Shown here piece by piece: positions 43,520-52,700 of a stretch of 64,000 nucleotides of DNA (positions within the stretch are counted from its first letter, which is position 1; every line of letters begins with the position of its first letter). The position numbers and the translations under genes are program-made. The stretch is taken from assembly GCF_024181285.1 (NCBI RefSeq), contig NZ_CP051201.1, positions 2,170,001 to 2,234,000 of the forward strand, given 5' to 3'. A model generated the notes under the pieces. It ran no database searches, had not been told where the DNA came from, and was given only the letters and a program-made list of their open reading frames with translations. This stretch comes from Treponema sp. OMZ 790 (GTDB taxonomy: Bacteria; Spirochaetota; Spirochaetia; Treponematales; Treponemataceae).

Positions 43520-43549
43520 TTGGGATATAGTTTTACCTGTAAATATAAT
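43520..43549 (+). promoter_or_regulatory. Promoter of the C69 dipeptidase gene
   Basis: -35 TTGGGA (43520-43525), 18-base spacer, -10 TATAAT (43544-43549). Transcription would begin near 43557, so the ATG there would be leaderless, whereas the ATG at 43569 would have a 12-base leader with GAGG. Confidence 0.55.
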
Positions 43550-43568
43550 TTAACATATGAGGAAAAAT

Positions 43569-45020
43569 ATGAGTAATGTAAAATCTTTTTCGGCACATAC
43601 CGACTGTACAACAGTTCTGGTAGGTAAAAAAGCCAGTATCGACGGTTCAATTCTTATAGCAAGAAATGAAGATTTTCACTTGGCGGTCAGTCCAAAAATC
43701 TTTGTTTTGGAAAAAGCCGTAAATGAGGCTAACCGTGTTTATAAATCAAAAAACACCGGTGTAGAAATTCCCCTTCCTGCAAAGGCCCTTCGGTATACTT
43801 CCGTTCCGCAAGCCTACCCGAATGATAAGGAAAATCAAGGCATTTACGGCGAAGCCGGCATTAACGAAAAAAATGTAGCCTTAAGCTCTACCGAAAGCGT
43901 CTATGGGAATGCTAAAGTTCTCGCTTATGACCCGCTTGTAAAAAACGGAATCGCAGAAGATGCAATAAACGACATTGTTCTTCCCTTTATAAATTCTGCA
44001 AGAGAAGGAGTTACCTATTTGGGAAATCTCATCGAAAAATACGGCTCCGCTGAGGGCAATGGGATTCTATTTGCCGACCTTGATGAAGTTTGGTACATGG
44101 AAATCCCTTGCGGGCATCATTGGGTTGCCGTAAGAATTCCCGATGACTGCTATGCCGTAGCACCTAATCAGGTTTCTATCGAAAAAATCGATTTTAAAAA
44201 AACCGACCAATACCTTTGGTCAAAAGGAATCAAAGAATTCGTAAATGAACATAAGTTAAATCCTGACAGAGACGGCTTTAATTTTAGACATATTTTCGGA
44301 ACTTCAAGCGAAAAAGACAGAGTCTACAATACACCCAGAGCTTGGTTCGCTCAAAAATATCTTAATCCCGAAATAGAACAATCTCCGGTATCAAACGATA
44401 TACCCTTTATCCAAAAAGCAAGCCGTCTTATTTCGGTCGAGGATGTTGAATACATATTAAGCTCTCACTATAATGAAACCGAATTTGATCCTATCGGAAT
44501 AGGTAACAGCGAGTTCAACAAAACGCGCTTTAGAGGTATTTCGCTTTCACGGACAGCCGAGTCCCATGTTTTGCAGCTGCGGCCTAAGGCTCCGAAAGGT
44601 CTTGAAGGCATCAAATGGCTCGCCTTCGGAACTACAGCTTTTGTCCCATATGTTCCGTTCTTTACCAATATTTTGGATACACCTACAGCTTATAAAAGAA
44701 TGAGCCGCATGGTTTCTACAGATAATGCTTACTGGCTTTTTAAACTAATCGGTCATTTTGTTGAATCTCATTATTCTGCATTTAAAGATGACAATAATGC
44801 CTATCTCATCGAAATGCAAAGCTACGGAAGAGCACGTGTAAAAGAGATTACAGATGCCGCCGCGAAAATTCCTGCAAAATCTTTAAGCGAATTCTTAACC
44901 GAAGAAAACCGCAAAACTGCAGAGCATATATTAAAAAGAACAAAAGAATATCTTTCCGATTTGATGTTGGAATCTTTTAAGTATTCAAAACTTTCTTTTA
45001 CAATGGATAAAAATCTTTAA
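43569..45020 (+). CDS. Peptidase family C69 dipeptidase
   Basis: The protein has 483 residues. It is an Ntn-hydrolase of the PepD/C69 type: the nucleophile is Cys13 in HTDCTTVLVGKKAS, followed by DGSILIARNED, the standard family opening. GEAGINEKNVALSSTESVYGN and the HHW and DRVYNTPR stretches also match. No signal peptide precedes the cysteine, so it is probably cytoplasmic and active without propeptide removal apart from the first residues. I chose the ATG at 43569, with GAGG six bases upstream, over the ATG at 43557. A strong terminator follows. Confidence 0.88.
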   Translation: MSNVKSFSAHTDCTTVLVGKKASIDGSILIARNEDFHLAVSPKIFVLEKAVNEANRVYKSKNTGVEIPLPAKALRYTSVPQAYPNDKENQGIYGEAGINEKNVALSSTESVYGNAKVLAYDPLVKNGIAEDAINDIVLPFINSAREGVTYLGNLIEKYGSAEGNGILFADLDEVWYMEIPCGHHWVAVRIPDDCYAVAPNQVSIEKIDFKKTDQYLWSKGIKEFVNEHKLNPDRDGFNFRHIFGTSSEKDRVYNTPRAWFAQKYLNPEIEQSPVSNDIPFIQKASRLISVEDVEYILSSHYNETEFDPIGIGNSEFNKTRFRGISLSRTAESHVLQLRPKAPKGLEGIKWLAFGTTAFVPYVPFFTNILDTPTAYKRMSRMVSTDNAYWLFKLIGHFVESHYSAFKDDNNAYLIEMQSYGRARVKEITDAAAKIPAKSLSEFLTEENRKTAEHILKRTKEYLSDLMLESFKYSKLSFTMDKNL

Positions 45021-45045
45021 AGAAGAAAAATCCGTAAAACTTAAA

Positions 45046-45073
45046 GCCCCAAGTGCTTCTTGGGGCTTTTTTT
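45046..45073 (+). terminator. Rho-independent terminator of the C69 dipeptidase gene
   Basis: Perfect 8-bp stem GCCCCAAG (45046-45053) and CTTGGGGC (45059-45066) followed by seven T. The T-run reaches the stop codon of the convergent chemoreceptor gene. Confidence 0.9.
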
Positions 45074-47405
45074 ATTTTGATTTATTTTCAGTAATTAAAA
45101 CATTTAATTTTGATATTGAAGAACCCGTTTGAGATTCGACTTCTCTGGTTTTAATTATGGTAAGGTCCAATGTTTTAATGCTGCTTAACACCTCTGCAAT
45201 TTCAGAATTAACCTGCTCCGTTGCAGTTAAAAGACGTTTAAAACTGCCTGAAATATTTGCACGGGTTTGACTGATATTATGCTTTTCTTTTTGAACATTG
45301 GTAAATTCTTCTAAAAGGGTATTCATAATCGAATTCATTTTTTCGGTTTGAGCATTTACATCAGAAATAAAATCGGAAATATTCGACAAGATATTTTGAA
45401 AATCAGAAACCTTTTGATTTATATCGTCGAAACTTTTTTGCAGGACACATGAAGCCTCTGCCGACTGACGGATGGTATTATTTATTTGGCTTAAAATTTT
45501 TCCGGTTGAGTCCGCCTCGGATGCAGAACCTTCAGCAAGTTTTCTTATTTCATCGGCGACGACGGCAAAGCCTTTTCCGGCATCTCCTGCATGAGCCGCC
45601 TCTATAGCGGCATTCATTGCCAATAGGTTAGTTTGTTCCGCCAAGGCAGTAATAAGCTGGTTAGCTTCAAGAAGACCTTCGGAACTTTGGTAAATGTTTG
45701 CAATAATTGCGGTAACTTTTGCCAAATTATCTTTGCCCGTTTTACTTGCATCCGAAAGCAGGGCAAAATCATCATTTATCGTGTTAAACTTATCCGACAA
45801 ATCATTCGTTACCTTATTCAGTTCTTTTATCTGTAAAACCGTGTTTTCGGCAGCCTTCGATTGATTTTCAATTCCTTGAGAAATATTATCCAAAAATAAA
45901 TTTAGGCTGTCCGTCGCAGTTTGAGTTCCTCTTAACTCTTCATCCTGTACGCCGATCTCTTGCCTTACAGACTCGGCATATTCGGAAAGTTTTTTCATTG
46001 CATCCTCAGCTATGTCCATATTTTCAGCCAAAATAACTTCATGCTGCTTTAATTCGCCGCTTGTGTTTTTTATCTCGTCAAACAAAAGCCCTTTTTGTTT
46101 ATCCGATTCAAGGAGCATAGATCTGACTTCATCAGCTTTTTTTGTTTCAAGATAATTTCTCCACGCAAGGCAAAAGGCTTGGGCAAATAAAAATCCCGAA
46201 AAACCGAAAGGCAATAAATTTCCGACATTTGAAACCATCATGCTGTATAGAACATCGTTTACTGCCGAAACAGCCAAGAAAACTACACCTAAAAAAATGG
46301 GAAGGCTTCCCGTTCTTTTTCGCCTCAAGATACGGATTACAAAGTAAAAGGCATAAACAACTTCTACAAGTAAAACCAATTGATGGATGAAAATAAATTT
46401 TCCGTAAATATAGGCAGGCGTTACCAAAATAAACAAAACATAAGCAATAGCTTCAACTGCAATTATCCGGTAAATTAATTCTTTTATATCTTCTTTATAT
46501 AAAGTTCTAAAATATGTAAATATAAAAAATCCTACGGAAGCGAATGTAAAATAATCCAGTTTTGTAATCAATTCCCACGGTGCCGAAGGAAAAATATATT
46601 TAAACACATATCCTATTATGGCAGTACGCAAGATAACCGTCAAAGCAAAAAAAATAAAATACAATAAATTTTTATTTTTAGGATGGAAAATAAAAAGAGC
46701 CAAATGATACAGGATTATTGCAATACCAAAACCAAAAACAAATATATCCACAAAGCGTTTGGCTAAAATCAAATTCTCCATAGCATCTTTGGCGCCTATA
46801 CTGATCGGATGATAGATTCCGCCGCGGGAATGGGCAAAATTAGAAACTTGAATTGCAAGATAAATTTCCGTATGCCCCTGCGGAATATCATAAATAATAT
46901 CATTTATACCGGTTTTTGTATTTTCTCTTGAAGAAGAAGGAATTCCTGTCCTCATAAACTCCTCACCGTTAACAAAAAATGCCCATGCCGAAACAGGTGA
47001 CATAATTTTTAACATCAGCTTAGGAGTTTTTTGGGGAAGCAAAATTTTTAAGGTGTAAGTGCCGTATCCTAAATTTGAAAGCTTTGTACCGTCCGAAAGA
47101 ACCGACTTACTCCACTCCATCGGGCAGGGAATAAACACTCCGGCCTTTTCGACATCCTCTTTCGAAAAAACAAACTCTTTATTGTAAAAGCCCATTTCTC
47201 CGTTTAATACCAAAATCGGTGAAGAAACAAAATCCGTATTTCTCAAATCCAAAATACCTTTTTTTATTTCTTCGGAAAAGCCCGACACACTTACAGATAA
47301 GATAAAACACACGGCCAAGAACAATTTTACCGATATTTTCCTCTTAACCTTTTCAAGAATTTTGCTCCTGCATTGCGGCAGGCTGCTGCACATTTTGAAC
47401 TTCAT
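45072..47405 (-). CDS. Methyl-accepting chemotaxis-type receptor with 7TMR-DISM sensor
   Basis: The protein has about 777 residues. A signal sequence ([20 protein letters not shown]) leads to a periplasmic 7TMR-DISM-type domain of about 165 residues. Seven hydrophobic helices follow at roughly 205-400, then a coiled-coil cytoplasmic MCP domain whose signalling tip reads [20 protein letters not shown], followed by [16 protein letters not shown] near residues 585-625. It should signal to CheA through CheW. The ATG at 47405 has GGAG six bases upstream, but it lies 53 bases inside dnaX and the N-terminus before the signal peptide is unusually long, so the true start may be later. Confidence 0.87.
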   Translation of the reverse strand: MKFKMCSSLPQCRSKILEKVKRKISVKLFLAVCFILSVSVSGFSEEIKKGILDLRNTDFVSSPILVLNGEMGFYNKEFVFSKEDVEKAGVFIPCPMEWSKSVLSDGTKLSNLGYGTYTLKILLPQKTPKLMLKIMSPVSAWAFFVNGEEFMRTGIPSSSRENTKTGINDIIYDIPQGHTEIYLAIQVSNFAHSRGGIYHPISIGAKDAMENLILAKRFVDIFVFGFGIAIILYHLALFIFHPKNKNLLYFIFFALTVILRTAIIGYVFKYIFPSAPWELITKLDYFTFASVGFFIFTYFRTLYKEDIKELIYRIIAVEAIAYVLFILVTPAYIYGKFIFIHQLVLLVEVVYAFYFVIRILRRKRTGSLPIFLGVVFLAVSAVNDVLYSMMVSNVGNLLPFGFSGFLFAQAFCLAWRNYLETKKADEVRSMLLESDKQKGLLFDEIKNTSGELKQHEVILAENMDIAEDAMKKLSEYAESVRQEIGVQDEELRGTQTATDSLNLFLDNISQGIENQSKAAENTVLQIKELNKVTNDLSDKFNTINDDFALLSDASKTGKDNLAKVTAIIANIYQSSEGLLEANQLITALAEQTNLLAMNAAIEAAHAGDAGKGFAVVADEIRKLAEGSASEADSTGKILSQINNTIRQSAEASCVLQKSFDDINQKVSDFQNILSNISDFISDVNAQTEKMNSIMNTLLEEFTNVQKEKHNISQTRANISGSFKRLLTATEQVNSEIAEVLSSIKTLDLTIIKTREVESQTGSSISKLNVLITENKSK

Positions 47406-49194
47406 TTTCATCTCCTTCCTCTATTTCCGATACCAGATTTTTACATTCAACTATTTTTCCCATAAATACATCAGCTATGGTGCGTATTTTTTCAGGTTCT
47501 TTAGCAGTCTCTTCGGTCTTATTTTCTGTTTGAGGCGGAATATATTCCTTTACGATTAATTTAAGTTTTTTTCCTGTAATTTCAAAAATAGACTCTGCAA
47601 CAATATCTTTTTGTTTTTGAATTAAGGTCAAGTCAAAGGAGCTTCGGACAAACAGGGTCAAACTGTCTTCTTTTAAAAGCCAGTCTTTGCTTTGCCCGAC
47701 AGCAGAAGATAATATTCCGCTTTTTTCGGAAAGAATCTCAATTAGAGGCTCTTTTAAATTTTCTACAGTAAAATTATTTTCTATTATGCGGGCAGTCTGA
47801 AGTTCGGTTTTTTCGTTTGCCTCTTTTTTTTCAAAAGAAGCCTGATCTAAGACCGACTGTTTCTCTTCATTTTTTTTTTCTGAAACCTCGTCCAATTTAT
47901 TGTCCCGTTTTAAAACGGCTTTAAATTGTTCGGTCAAACTGCCCGCATGATTAAAAGATTGGGGATTCTCCGTGTTTTCCCGGTTTTGTAAATTCGTTTG
48001 AACTTGATTTACCGGCGGACGGCCGGGTGAAGAAAGCTGTACATTCTTATGATTAACCATAAGACTCTGCGCTGCATCAAAGGCTGCTTTTAAACCTGCA
48101 GGAGACACGTAATCGCTGAGCCAAGAAAGCCGTGAAACCGCCAACTCCAATTCATAACGCTGGTCAATAGAAAACCTCAGATCTTTAAAAAGTTGAAGCA
48201 TTATGCTTAAAGCTCTTTCTATCTGTGCGGAATCCCAGCCCTGCAAGATATCCTGCGGAAAGCGGTCGGCCCTTTGCCCGATGAGAGCTTCCTTTGTAAT
48301 GCCGTGCTTTACGAGTAAGAGACTTCTAAAATAATCTGCACAATCCGAAACTACCTGCTCGACCGAAATTCCGCCCTGTAAAATTCCATCCAAAATGGAC
48401 AGAGCTTCCTGCCCGTTTTTTGCAACACAGGCCGATACAAGTTTATTTATTGAATCGACACCTGTAAGGCCGAGCTTTTCGTGTATCTTCTCAAAAGTTA
48501 TATGCCCGTCCGAAAAAGCCGCCACCTGATCAAAAAGAGTATAAGCATCCCTTACACTTCCGGTAGCTTCACGGGCAATCCAATATAGAGCTTCATCATC
48601 GGCAGTTATCCCCAGCTCCGATGCTGCATCGCCAAGAGCCTTCTTCAGAATTTCTATTGAAACAAGTTTAAAATTAAACTGCTGGCAGCGGCTTTTAATT
48701 GTGGCCGGAACCTTATGAATTTCGGTAGTGGCAAAAATAAACACAACATAGGGAGGCGGCTCTTCGATTGTTTTTAAAAGAGCATTAAAAGCACTTGTCG
48801 AAAGCATGTGAACTTCGTCAATTATATAAATCTTGTATCTGCTGGAATTCGGAGGGAATAAAATTTCATCTTTTATCTGCCTAACATCATTTACGCTCGT
48901 ATTTGAGGCGCCGTCAATTTCGATTACATCCAAACAAGACCCTGCCGTAATTTCTTCGCAGGCAGTACACTTACCGCAGGGAGTGGGTTTAGGGCCTTCA
49001 GCACAATTAAGAACTTTGGCTAAAATTCGGGCAGAACTTGTCTTTCCGCATCCGCGCGGCCCCGAAAAAAGATAGGCATGAGCTATCTTTCCTGCTTCAA
49101 TTGATTTTTGCAATGTTGCAGCCACAAATTCCTGCCCCAACAAGTCTTCAAAACGCTGAGGTCTCCTTCGTGTCGCTGTTACTTGATATTCCAT
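47353..49194 (-). CDS. dnaX: DNA polymerase III subunit gamma/tau
   Basis: The protein has 613 residues. Walker [10 protein letters not shown] is at 45-53; zinc-binding cysteines are 64, 73, 76 and 79, the same numbers as in E. coli; the sensor regions IIDEVHMLS and TIKSRCQQF follow. The clamp-loader core ends near 370 and the charged tail should bind DnaB and the polymerase in tau. The ATG at 49194 (MEYQ) has no SD and follows an extended -10 by six bases. Codons 439-442 contain a run of ten A with a TGA in the -1 frame directly after it, which would give a 442-residue gamma-like form. Confidence 0.95.
   Translation of the reverse strand: MEYQVTATRRRPQRFEDLLGQEFVAATLQKSIEAGKIAHAYLFSGPRGCGKTSSARILAKVLNCAEGPKPTPCGKCTACEEITAGSCLDVIEIDGASNTSVNDVRQIKDEILFPPNSSRYKIYIIDEVHMLSTSAFNALLKTIEEPPPYVVFIFATTEIHKVPATIKSRCQQFNFKLVSIEILKKALGDAASELGITADDEALYWIAREATGSVRDAYTLFDQVAAFSDGHITFEKIHEKLGLTGVDSINKLVSACVAKNGQEALSILDGILQGGISVEQVVSDCADYFRSLLLVKHGITKEALIGQRADRFPQDILQGWDSAQIERALSIMLQLFKDLRFSIDQRYELELAVSRLSWLSDYVSPAGLKAAFDAAQSLMVNHKNVQLSSPGRPPVNQVQTNLQNRENTENPQSFNHAGSLTEQFKAVLKRDNKLDEVSEKKNEEKQSVLDQASFEKKEANEKTELQTARIIENNFTVENLKEPLIEILSEKSGILSSAVGQSKDWLLKEDSLTLFVRSSFDLTLIQKQKDIVAESIFEITGKKLKLIVKEYIPPQTENKTEETAKEPEKIRTIADVFMGKIVECKNLVSEIEEGDENEVQNVQQPAAMQEQNS
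47870..47879 (-). promoter_or_regulatory. Candidate slippage site in dnaX (A10 then -1 frame TGA)
   Basis: On the coding strand GAA AAA AAA AAT GAA (codons 439-443) contains ten A. A -1 shift, or one extra A in the transcript, reads AAA then TGA and ends the protein after 442 residues. A GAGG six bases upstream could act as an SD-like stimulator. E. coli gamma is 431 residues and also ends just past its slippery site. The activity of the site is inferred. Confidence 0.55.
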
Positions 49195-49200
49195 TCTAAG

Positions 49201-49209
49201 AGTATAGCA
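49201..49209 (-). promoter_or_regulatory. Extended -10 promoter of dnaX, predicted leaderless start
   Basis: TGCTATACT on the minus strand (hexamer 49201-49206), six bases before the dnaX ATG. No good -35. Confidence 0.6.
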
Positions 49210-49295
49210 CAAATTTGTTCAAAATTAAACTAGGTAAAGACTTCAATTTTCTATCAGGTCTTACTTGAAAAAAAATAAATTTTTTTTTAATATTT

Positions 49296-49325
49296 TTGAT
49301 AATCTTTTAAATAAAAACATAAAAT
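49296..49325 (+). promoter_or_regulatory. Promoter of the EEP-family lipoprotein gene
   Basis: -35 TTGATA (49296-49301), 18-base spacer, -10 TAAAAT (49320-49325). The short leader carries GAGG. Confidence 0.55.
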
Positions 49326-49344
49326 AATAGTAGAGGTGATAATT

Positions 49345-50364
49345 ATGAATAAATTAAAAAACATTTTAGCTTTATCTATTTTTACGTGTTTTTGTCTTCT
49401 TTTGCTTTCCTGCACAGGATGCACAAACGTATTCCGGCTGCAAAATATCGAAAAAGATACAATTTCGATTGTGAGTTATAATGCACAGACTTTTTTTGAT
49501 GCTGTGGAAGACGGCAGCGAATTCAAAGAGTTTAAGGGTTCAAAAACGAAATGGTCAAAGGAAAGGTATGCAGAAAGACTTTCCCGGCTCAAGGAAACTC
49601 TTAATCTTTCTTGTCTTGGTTTGGGTTTAAGCGAAAAAGATATGCCCGATATTCTTATTTTGCAGGAAATCGAAAGCCAAACGGTTATCGACGATTTTTG
49701 TAAAAGTCTGCCGCTGAGAAATTCATACAAATATGCGGTCTTTATTCCTCCAAAAAAAGGAGGCGCTTTCAGCACTGCCCTGCTTTCAAAATTTCCTATA
49801 ATTGAAACAAAGGTTTTTAACATATATTCAGGCAAAAGCATTTTACGGCCGTTGATTGAAGCCAGAATCAGAATTTCTGAATCCGGAGGAAACAGGGAGT
49901 TGATGATATTAAACGTCCACTGGAAATCTAAGGTAGGAAACTCCGGCAGCGAAAATCTAAGACGAATGCAGGAAGAACAAGCCTATAAAAGGCTTTTAGA
50001 ATTAAAAAATACCGAACCGCAAACACCGTTTATTATATGCGGAGATTTTAATCAAACTCTAAAAGAATTTTCTCTTCTATCGGAATTTGATAATTGCTGG
50101 AATATCGAAACTTATAAAAATGCGGTCAAAGAAGGAAGTCAGCCGTCGGGAAGCTATTTTTACGGGAATAGCTGGGAAGGAATAGATCATTTTTTCTACT
50201 CCGATAATTTAAGCGATGGAAAAGACTTTGACTTAAGTTTTTTTTGCGTGATCAACTCCCGTCCATTAGTGGATGAATCGGGAAAACCGGAAAGATACTC
50301 GGTATACACGGGCAAAGGTTATTCCGACCACTTACCCATCGGCATTATTCTAAAAAGACAATAA
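49345..50364 (+). CDS. Lipoprotein of the endonuclease/exonuclease/phosphatase family
   Basis: The protein has 339 residues. The signal peptide ends in a lipobox with the probable lipidated Cys23 (LLLLSC). The EEP catalytic set is present: SIVSYNAQTFFD, the metal-binding glutamate in LILQEIES, NVHWKSK, ICGDFNQ and the closing SDHLPIGI. The family covers DNase I-like nucleases, sphingomyelinases and inositol-phosphate phosphatases. Being a lipoprotein it acts outside the cytoplasm, perhaps in nucleic-acid or lipid breakdown. I chose ATG 49345, with GAGG about eight bases upstream, over GTG 49336. Confidence 0.88.
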   Translation: MNKLKNILALSIFTCFCLLLLSCTGCTNVFRLQNIEKDTISIVSYNAQTFFDAVEDGSEFKEFKGSKTKWSKERYAERLSRLKETLNLSCLGLGLSEKDMPDILILQEIESQTVIDDFCKSLPLRNSYKYAVFIPPKKGGAFSTALLSKFPIIETKVFNIYSGKSILRPLIEARIRISESGGNRELMILNVHWKSKVGNSGSENLRRMQEEQAYKRLLELKNTEPQTPFIICGDFNQTLKEFSLLSEFDNCWNIETYKNAVKEGSQPSGSYFYGNSWEGIDHFFYSDNLSDGKDFDLSFFCVINSRPLVDESGKPERYSVYTGKGYSDHLPIGIILKRQ

Positions 50365-50366
50365 AA

Positions 50367-50393
50367 AACCGTTCATTTATAAAATGAACGGTT
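50367..50393. terminator. Hairpin terminator between the EEP gene and tRNA-Leu(CAA)
   Basis: Perfect 12-bp stem AACCGTTCATTT (50367-50378) with AAATGAACGGTT (50382-50393). On the minus strand it is followed by six T, so it best terminates tRNA-Leu; on the plus strand it may end the EEP gene. Confidence 0.75.
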
Positions 50394-50402
50394 AATCAAA
50401 AA

Positions 50403-50485
50403 TACCGGCGAAGGGACTTGAACCCTTACGGAGTCGCCCCCAATAGATTTTGAGTCTATCGTGTATACCATTTCACCACGCCGGC
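50403..50485 (-). tRNA. tRNA-Leu (anticodon CAA)
   Basis: Minus strand class II tRNA: acceptor GCCGGCG with CGCCGGT (first pair G-T), anticodon stem ATAGA/TCTAT around loop CTCAAAA (anticodon CAA), long variable arm, T-arm AAGGGTTCAAGTCCCTT. CCA is not encoded. It has its own promoter 14 bases upstream. Confidence 0.95.
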
Positions 50486-50498
50486 TCATTGAAAGCTT

Positions 50499-50527
50499 AT
50501 TTTATCATAAAAATAAAATTTTGTAAA
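50499..50527 (-). promoter_or_regulatory. Promoter of tRNA-Leu(CAA)
   Basis: Minus strand: -35 TTTACA (50522-50527), 17-base spacer, extended -10 TGATAAAAT with hexamer TAAAAT (50499-50504). Confidence 0.75.
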
Positions 50528-50561
50528 GCCCTTTTTTTAAAGTAAAATTTTTAAGTTTAAA

Positions 50562-50618
50562 TAAAAAAGCCCGCTTTCGCGGGCAATTTAAGCTGCGTAC
50601 GAAGGAGGATTACGCAGT
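50562..50618 (-). ncRNA. Candidate small RNA with an anti-SD hairpin loop and its own terminator
   Basis: On the minus strand, right after a promoter-like element, comes a hairpin with perfect 7-bp stem CTGCGTA (50611-50617) and TACGCAG (50593-50599). Its 11-base loop ATCCTCCTTCG contains CCTCCTT, the anti-Shine-Dalgarno core of 16S rRNA. Eight bases later a GC-rich hairpin (GCCCGC, GAAA loop, GCGGGC, 50569-50584) is followed by six T, a textbook intrinsic terminator. The unit would make an RNA of about 55-60 bases. It could pair with SD sequences of mRNAs. The alternative is that it is only the 3' end of the M18 aminopeptidase mRNA, 66 bases upstream. The RNA and its role are inferred. Confidence 0.5.
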
Positions 50619-50621
50619 CAA

Positions 50622-50650
50622 ATTATACCTATGCAACAAATCTATATAAA
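50622..50650 (-). promoter_or_regulatory. Promoter of the candidate small RNA
   Basis: Minus strand: -10 perfect TATAAT (50622-50627), 17-base spacer, -35 TTTATA (50645-50650, four of six matches). Initiation would fall at 50615-50618, at the foot of the anti-SD hairpin. Confidence 0.5.
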
Positions 50651-50683
50651 ATAAGTTACATATTATTTACAAAATACGGCATC

Positions 50684-52096
50684 CTATTTATAAAAAGCCT
50701 TATAGGCTCTATATGCCATATAAAGGTCTGCCTTGCTTATAATTTCAAACGGAGCATGCATTGAAAGAACAGGAACACCGCAGTCCACGACTTCGGCACC
50801 GTATTTTGCTATAATATAAGCAATTGTTCCGCCTCCGCCTGCATCTATTTTTCCGAGCTCTCCGGTCTGCCAAACGACATCATTATCATCGAAAATTTTG
50901 CGCACTTTTTGCAGGAACTCGGCATTGGCATCGTTTGAGCCGCCCTTTCCGCCGGATCCCGTATACTTATTGATGCAGATACCGTTGCCTACATAGGACG
51001 AATTCATTTTTTCGAAAACTGAAGGAAAGGCCGGATCGAAACCGGCAGAAACATCTGCTGAAAGCATGTAAGAATTGGCAAAAGCTCTTCTAACATCGAT
51101 ATCCCGATAATTTTTATTTAAAGCGGCAATTTCTGCAACCATATTTTCAAAATAGAAGGCCTGCATACCGGTATTTCCTACCGAACCTATTTCTTCCTTA
51201 TCGGCAAAAAGAGCGGCAGCAGTCCTTTCAGGAGATTCAATTTCCAAGATAGCTTTTAAAGCCGTATAGGCACAAACCCTGTCGTCATGACCGTGTCCTG
51301 CAATAAGAGAATTATCAAAACCTACATTTCTGGCCTTTCCTGCAGGTACAATTTCTAACTCTGCAACTCTAAAATCTTCTTCGATAATTCCATATTTTTT
51401 ATTAAGAATTTTTAGGATATTATCCTTTATGGGATTCTTCGATTCTTCTTTTTTATCGTCCTTATCTTTTTTTTCTTTTGAAGAAGGCTTTTGATTTCCG
51501 ACAAGTATATTAAGCTGTTCTCCGGTTATTCCTTCAGCCATCGTTTCTTGAAGCTGTTTTTTTGATAAGTGTATCAAAAGGTCGTTAATAAAAAGAACAG
51601 GATCTTTTTCGTCTTCACCTATGCAAATGTCAACCTTTTTTCCTTCCTTTGTAAAGATAACGCCGTGAATGGCAAGAGGAATAGCTGTCCACTGATATTT
51701 TTTAACTCCTCCGTAATAGTGAGTTTTTAAAAAAGCAAGATTTGATTCTTCAAAAAGGGGCATTTGCTTTAAGTCGAGGCGCGGACTATCGATGTGGGCG
51801 CCTATAATGTTCATACCCTGAGTGATGTCATTTCCCAAAACCATCAAAACAACGGATTTTTCTTTATTGTTCAAATAAACTTTTGTTCCTTTTTTTGCCG
51901 AACCGCTTTTTATGACTTCTTCAAGAGATTTAAATCCATGCTCTTTGGCCTGCTTTATAATCTCCACAGTACATTCTCTCTCAGTCTTTCCGGTATTTAA
52001 AAAATTCAAATAACTGTCGGAAAGCTTTCCTAATTCCGAAAGCTCTTTATCGGTCAAATTTTCCCAAGCCGATTTTTGCTTATAAGATAAATCCAT
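50684..52096 (-). CDS. M18-family aminopeptidase
   Basis: The protein has 470 residues. M18 metal-binding motifs are intact: GAHIDSPRLD, AGHGHDDR, DKEEIGS, SADVSAG and the final MHAPFE. The enzyme is a cytoplasmic dizinc aminopeptidase; homologues prefer acidic or neutral N-terminal residues, and the specificity here is not known. A lysine-rich insert near residue 210 (PSSKEKKDKDDKKEESKNP) is not typical of the core. AGAGG lies about seven bases before the ATG. The candidate small RNA lies just downstream on the same strand. Confidence 0.92.
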   Translation of the reverse strand: MDLSYKQKSAWENLTDKELSELGKLSDSYLNFLNTGKTERECTVEIIKQAKEHGFKSLEEVIKSGSAKKGTKVYLNNKEKSVVLMVLGNDITQGMNIIGAHIDSPRLDLKQMPLFEESNLAFLKTHYYGGVKKYQWTAIPLAIHGVIFTKEGKKVDICIGEDEKDPVLFINDLLIHLSKKQLQETMAEGITGEQLNILVGNQKPSSKEKKDKDDKKEESKNPIKDNILKILNKKYGIIEEDFRVAELEIVPAGKARNVGFDNSLIAGHGHDDRVCAYTALKAILEIESPERTAAALFADKEEIGSVGNTGMQAFYFENMVAEIAALNKNYRDIDVRRAFANSYMLSADVSAGFDPAFPSVFEKMNSSYVGNGICINKYTGSGGKGGSNDANAEFLQKVRKIFDDNDVVWQTGELGKIDAGGGGTIAYIIAKYGAEVVDCGVPVLSMHAPFEIISKADLYMAYRAYKAFYK

Positions 52097-52201
52097 AACG
52101 CACCTCTTTAATTTTTACCGCCGAAAGCGGTTTATTTATCTTTGATGAGTATACTCCTTTTTTCTTTTTTAGAAAAGCAGGGAAGAATAAGTAAACAGAA
52201 C

Positions 52202-52230
52202 TTGACTTCTATTTTAAAATTATATACATT
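52202..52230 (+). promoter_or_regulatory. Promoter of the rhodanese lipoprotein gene
   Basis: -35 TTGACT (52202-52207), 17-base spacer, -10 TACATT (52225-52230). The leader carries AGGAG. Confidence 0.65.
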
Positions 52231-52260
52231 TTAATAAAAATTTATCGTTAGGAGATAAAA

Positions 52261-52668
52261 ATGAAAAAAATAATTTTACCCGTTTTTATGATTATTGCCT
52301 TGTTGGGAGCAGCCTCATGCTCAGAAAAATCCGCCGATCCTATAATGGTTATGAGCGGCGAAAAACTGGATTCTATCGCAGCAAATGCCAAGGAAAAAGA
52401 CAATTACCTCATCATTGATGTTAGAGAAGACTATGAATACAAAGAAAGTCATCTTGAAAACTCAATAAATATAAGCGTAAACGAACTTGAAAAAAGAATA
52501 AACGAAATATCTTCTTTTAAAGAAAAAAATATTGTTGTTCTCTGCCGAAGCGGCAGAAGAAGCAGGATGGCAGCTCAAATTTTAGTCAATAACGGATTTA
52601 AAAAGGTTTTTGATGCTCCCGGTGTAACAAAATATAAATACAAGAATATTGTTAAACCAAAAAAATAA
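52261..52668 (+). CDS. Rhodanese-domain lipoprotein
   Basis: The protein has 135 residues. The signal peptide ends at a lipobox (LGAASC, Cys20). A single rhodanese domain follows, with NYLIIDVREDYEYKESHLE and the active loop CRSGRRS (Cys95), plus the usual MAAQILVNNGFKKVFDAPGV end. It probably handles sulfane sulfur outside the cytoplasm; the partner is unknown. AGGAG lies seven bases before the ATG. It converges on mutS. Confidence 0.88.
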   Translation: MKKIILPVFMIIALLGAASCSEKSADPIMVMSGEKLDSIAANAKEKDNYLIIDVREDYEYKESHLENSINISVNELEKRINEISSFKEKNIVVLCRSGRRSRMAAQILVNNGFKKVFDAPGVTKYKYKNIVKPKK

Positions 52669-52700
52669 CCTTTTCAATCTTAACTAGAATTTACCTTATG

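Noticed and set aside
47824-47831. A8 run in dnaX as a second slippage site
   Set aside because: A -1 shift there does not meet a stop at once, so it lacks the hallmark of a gamma-generating site; the A10 run is the better candidate.
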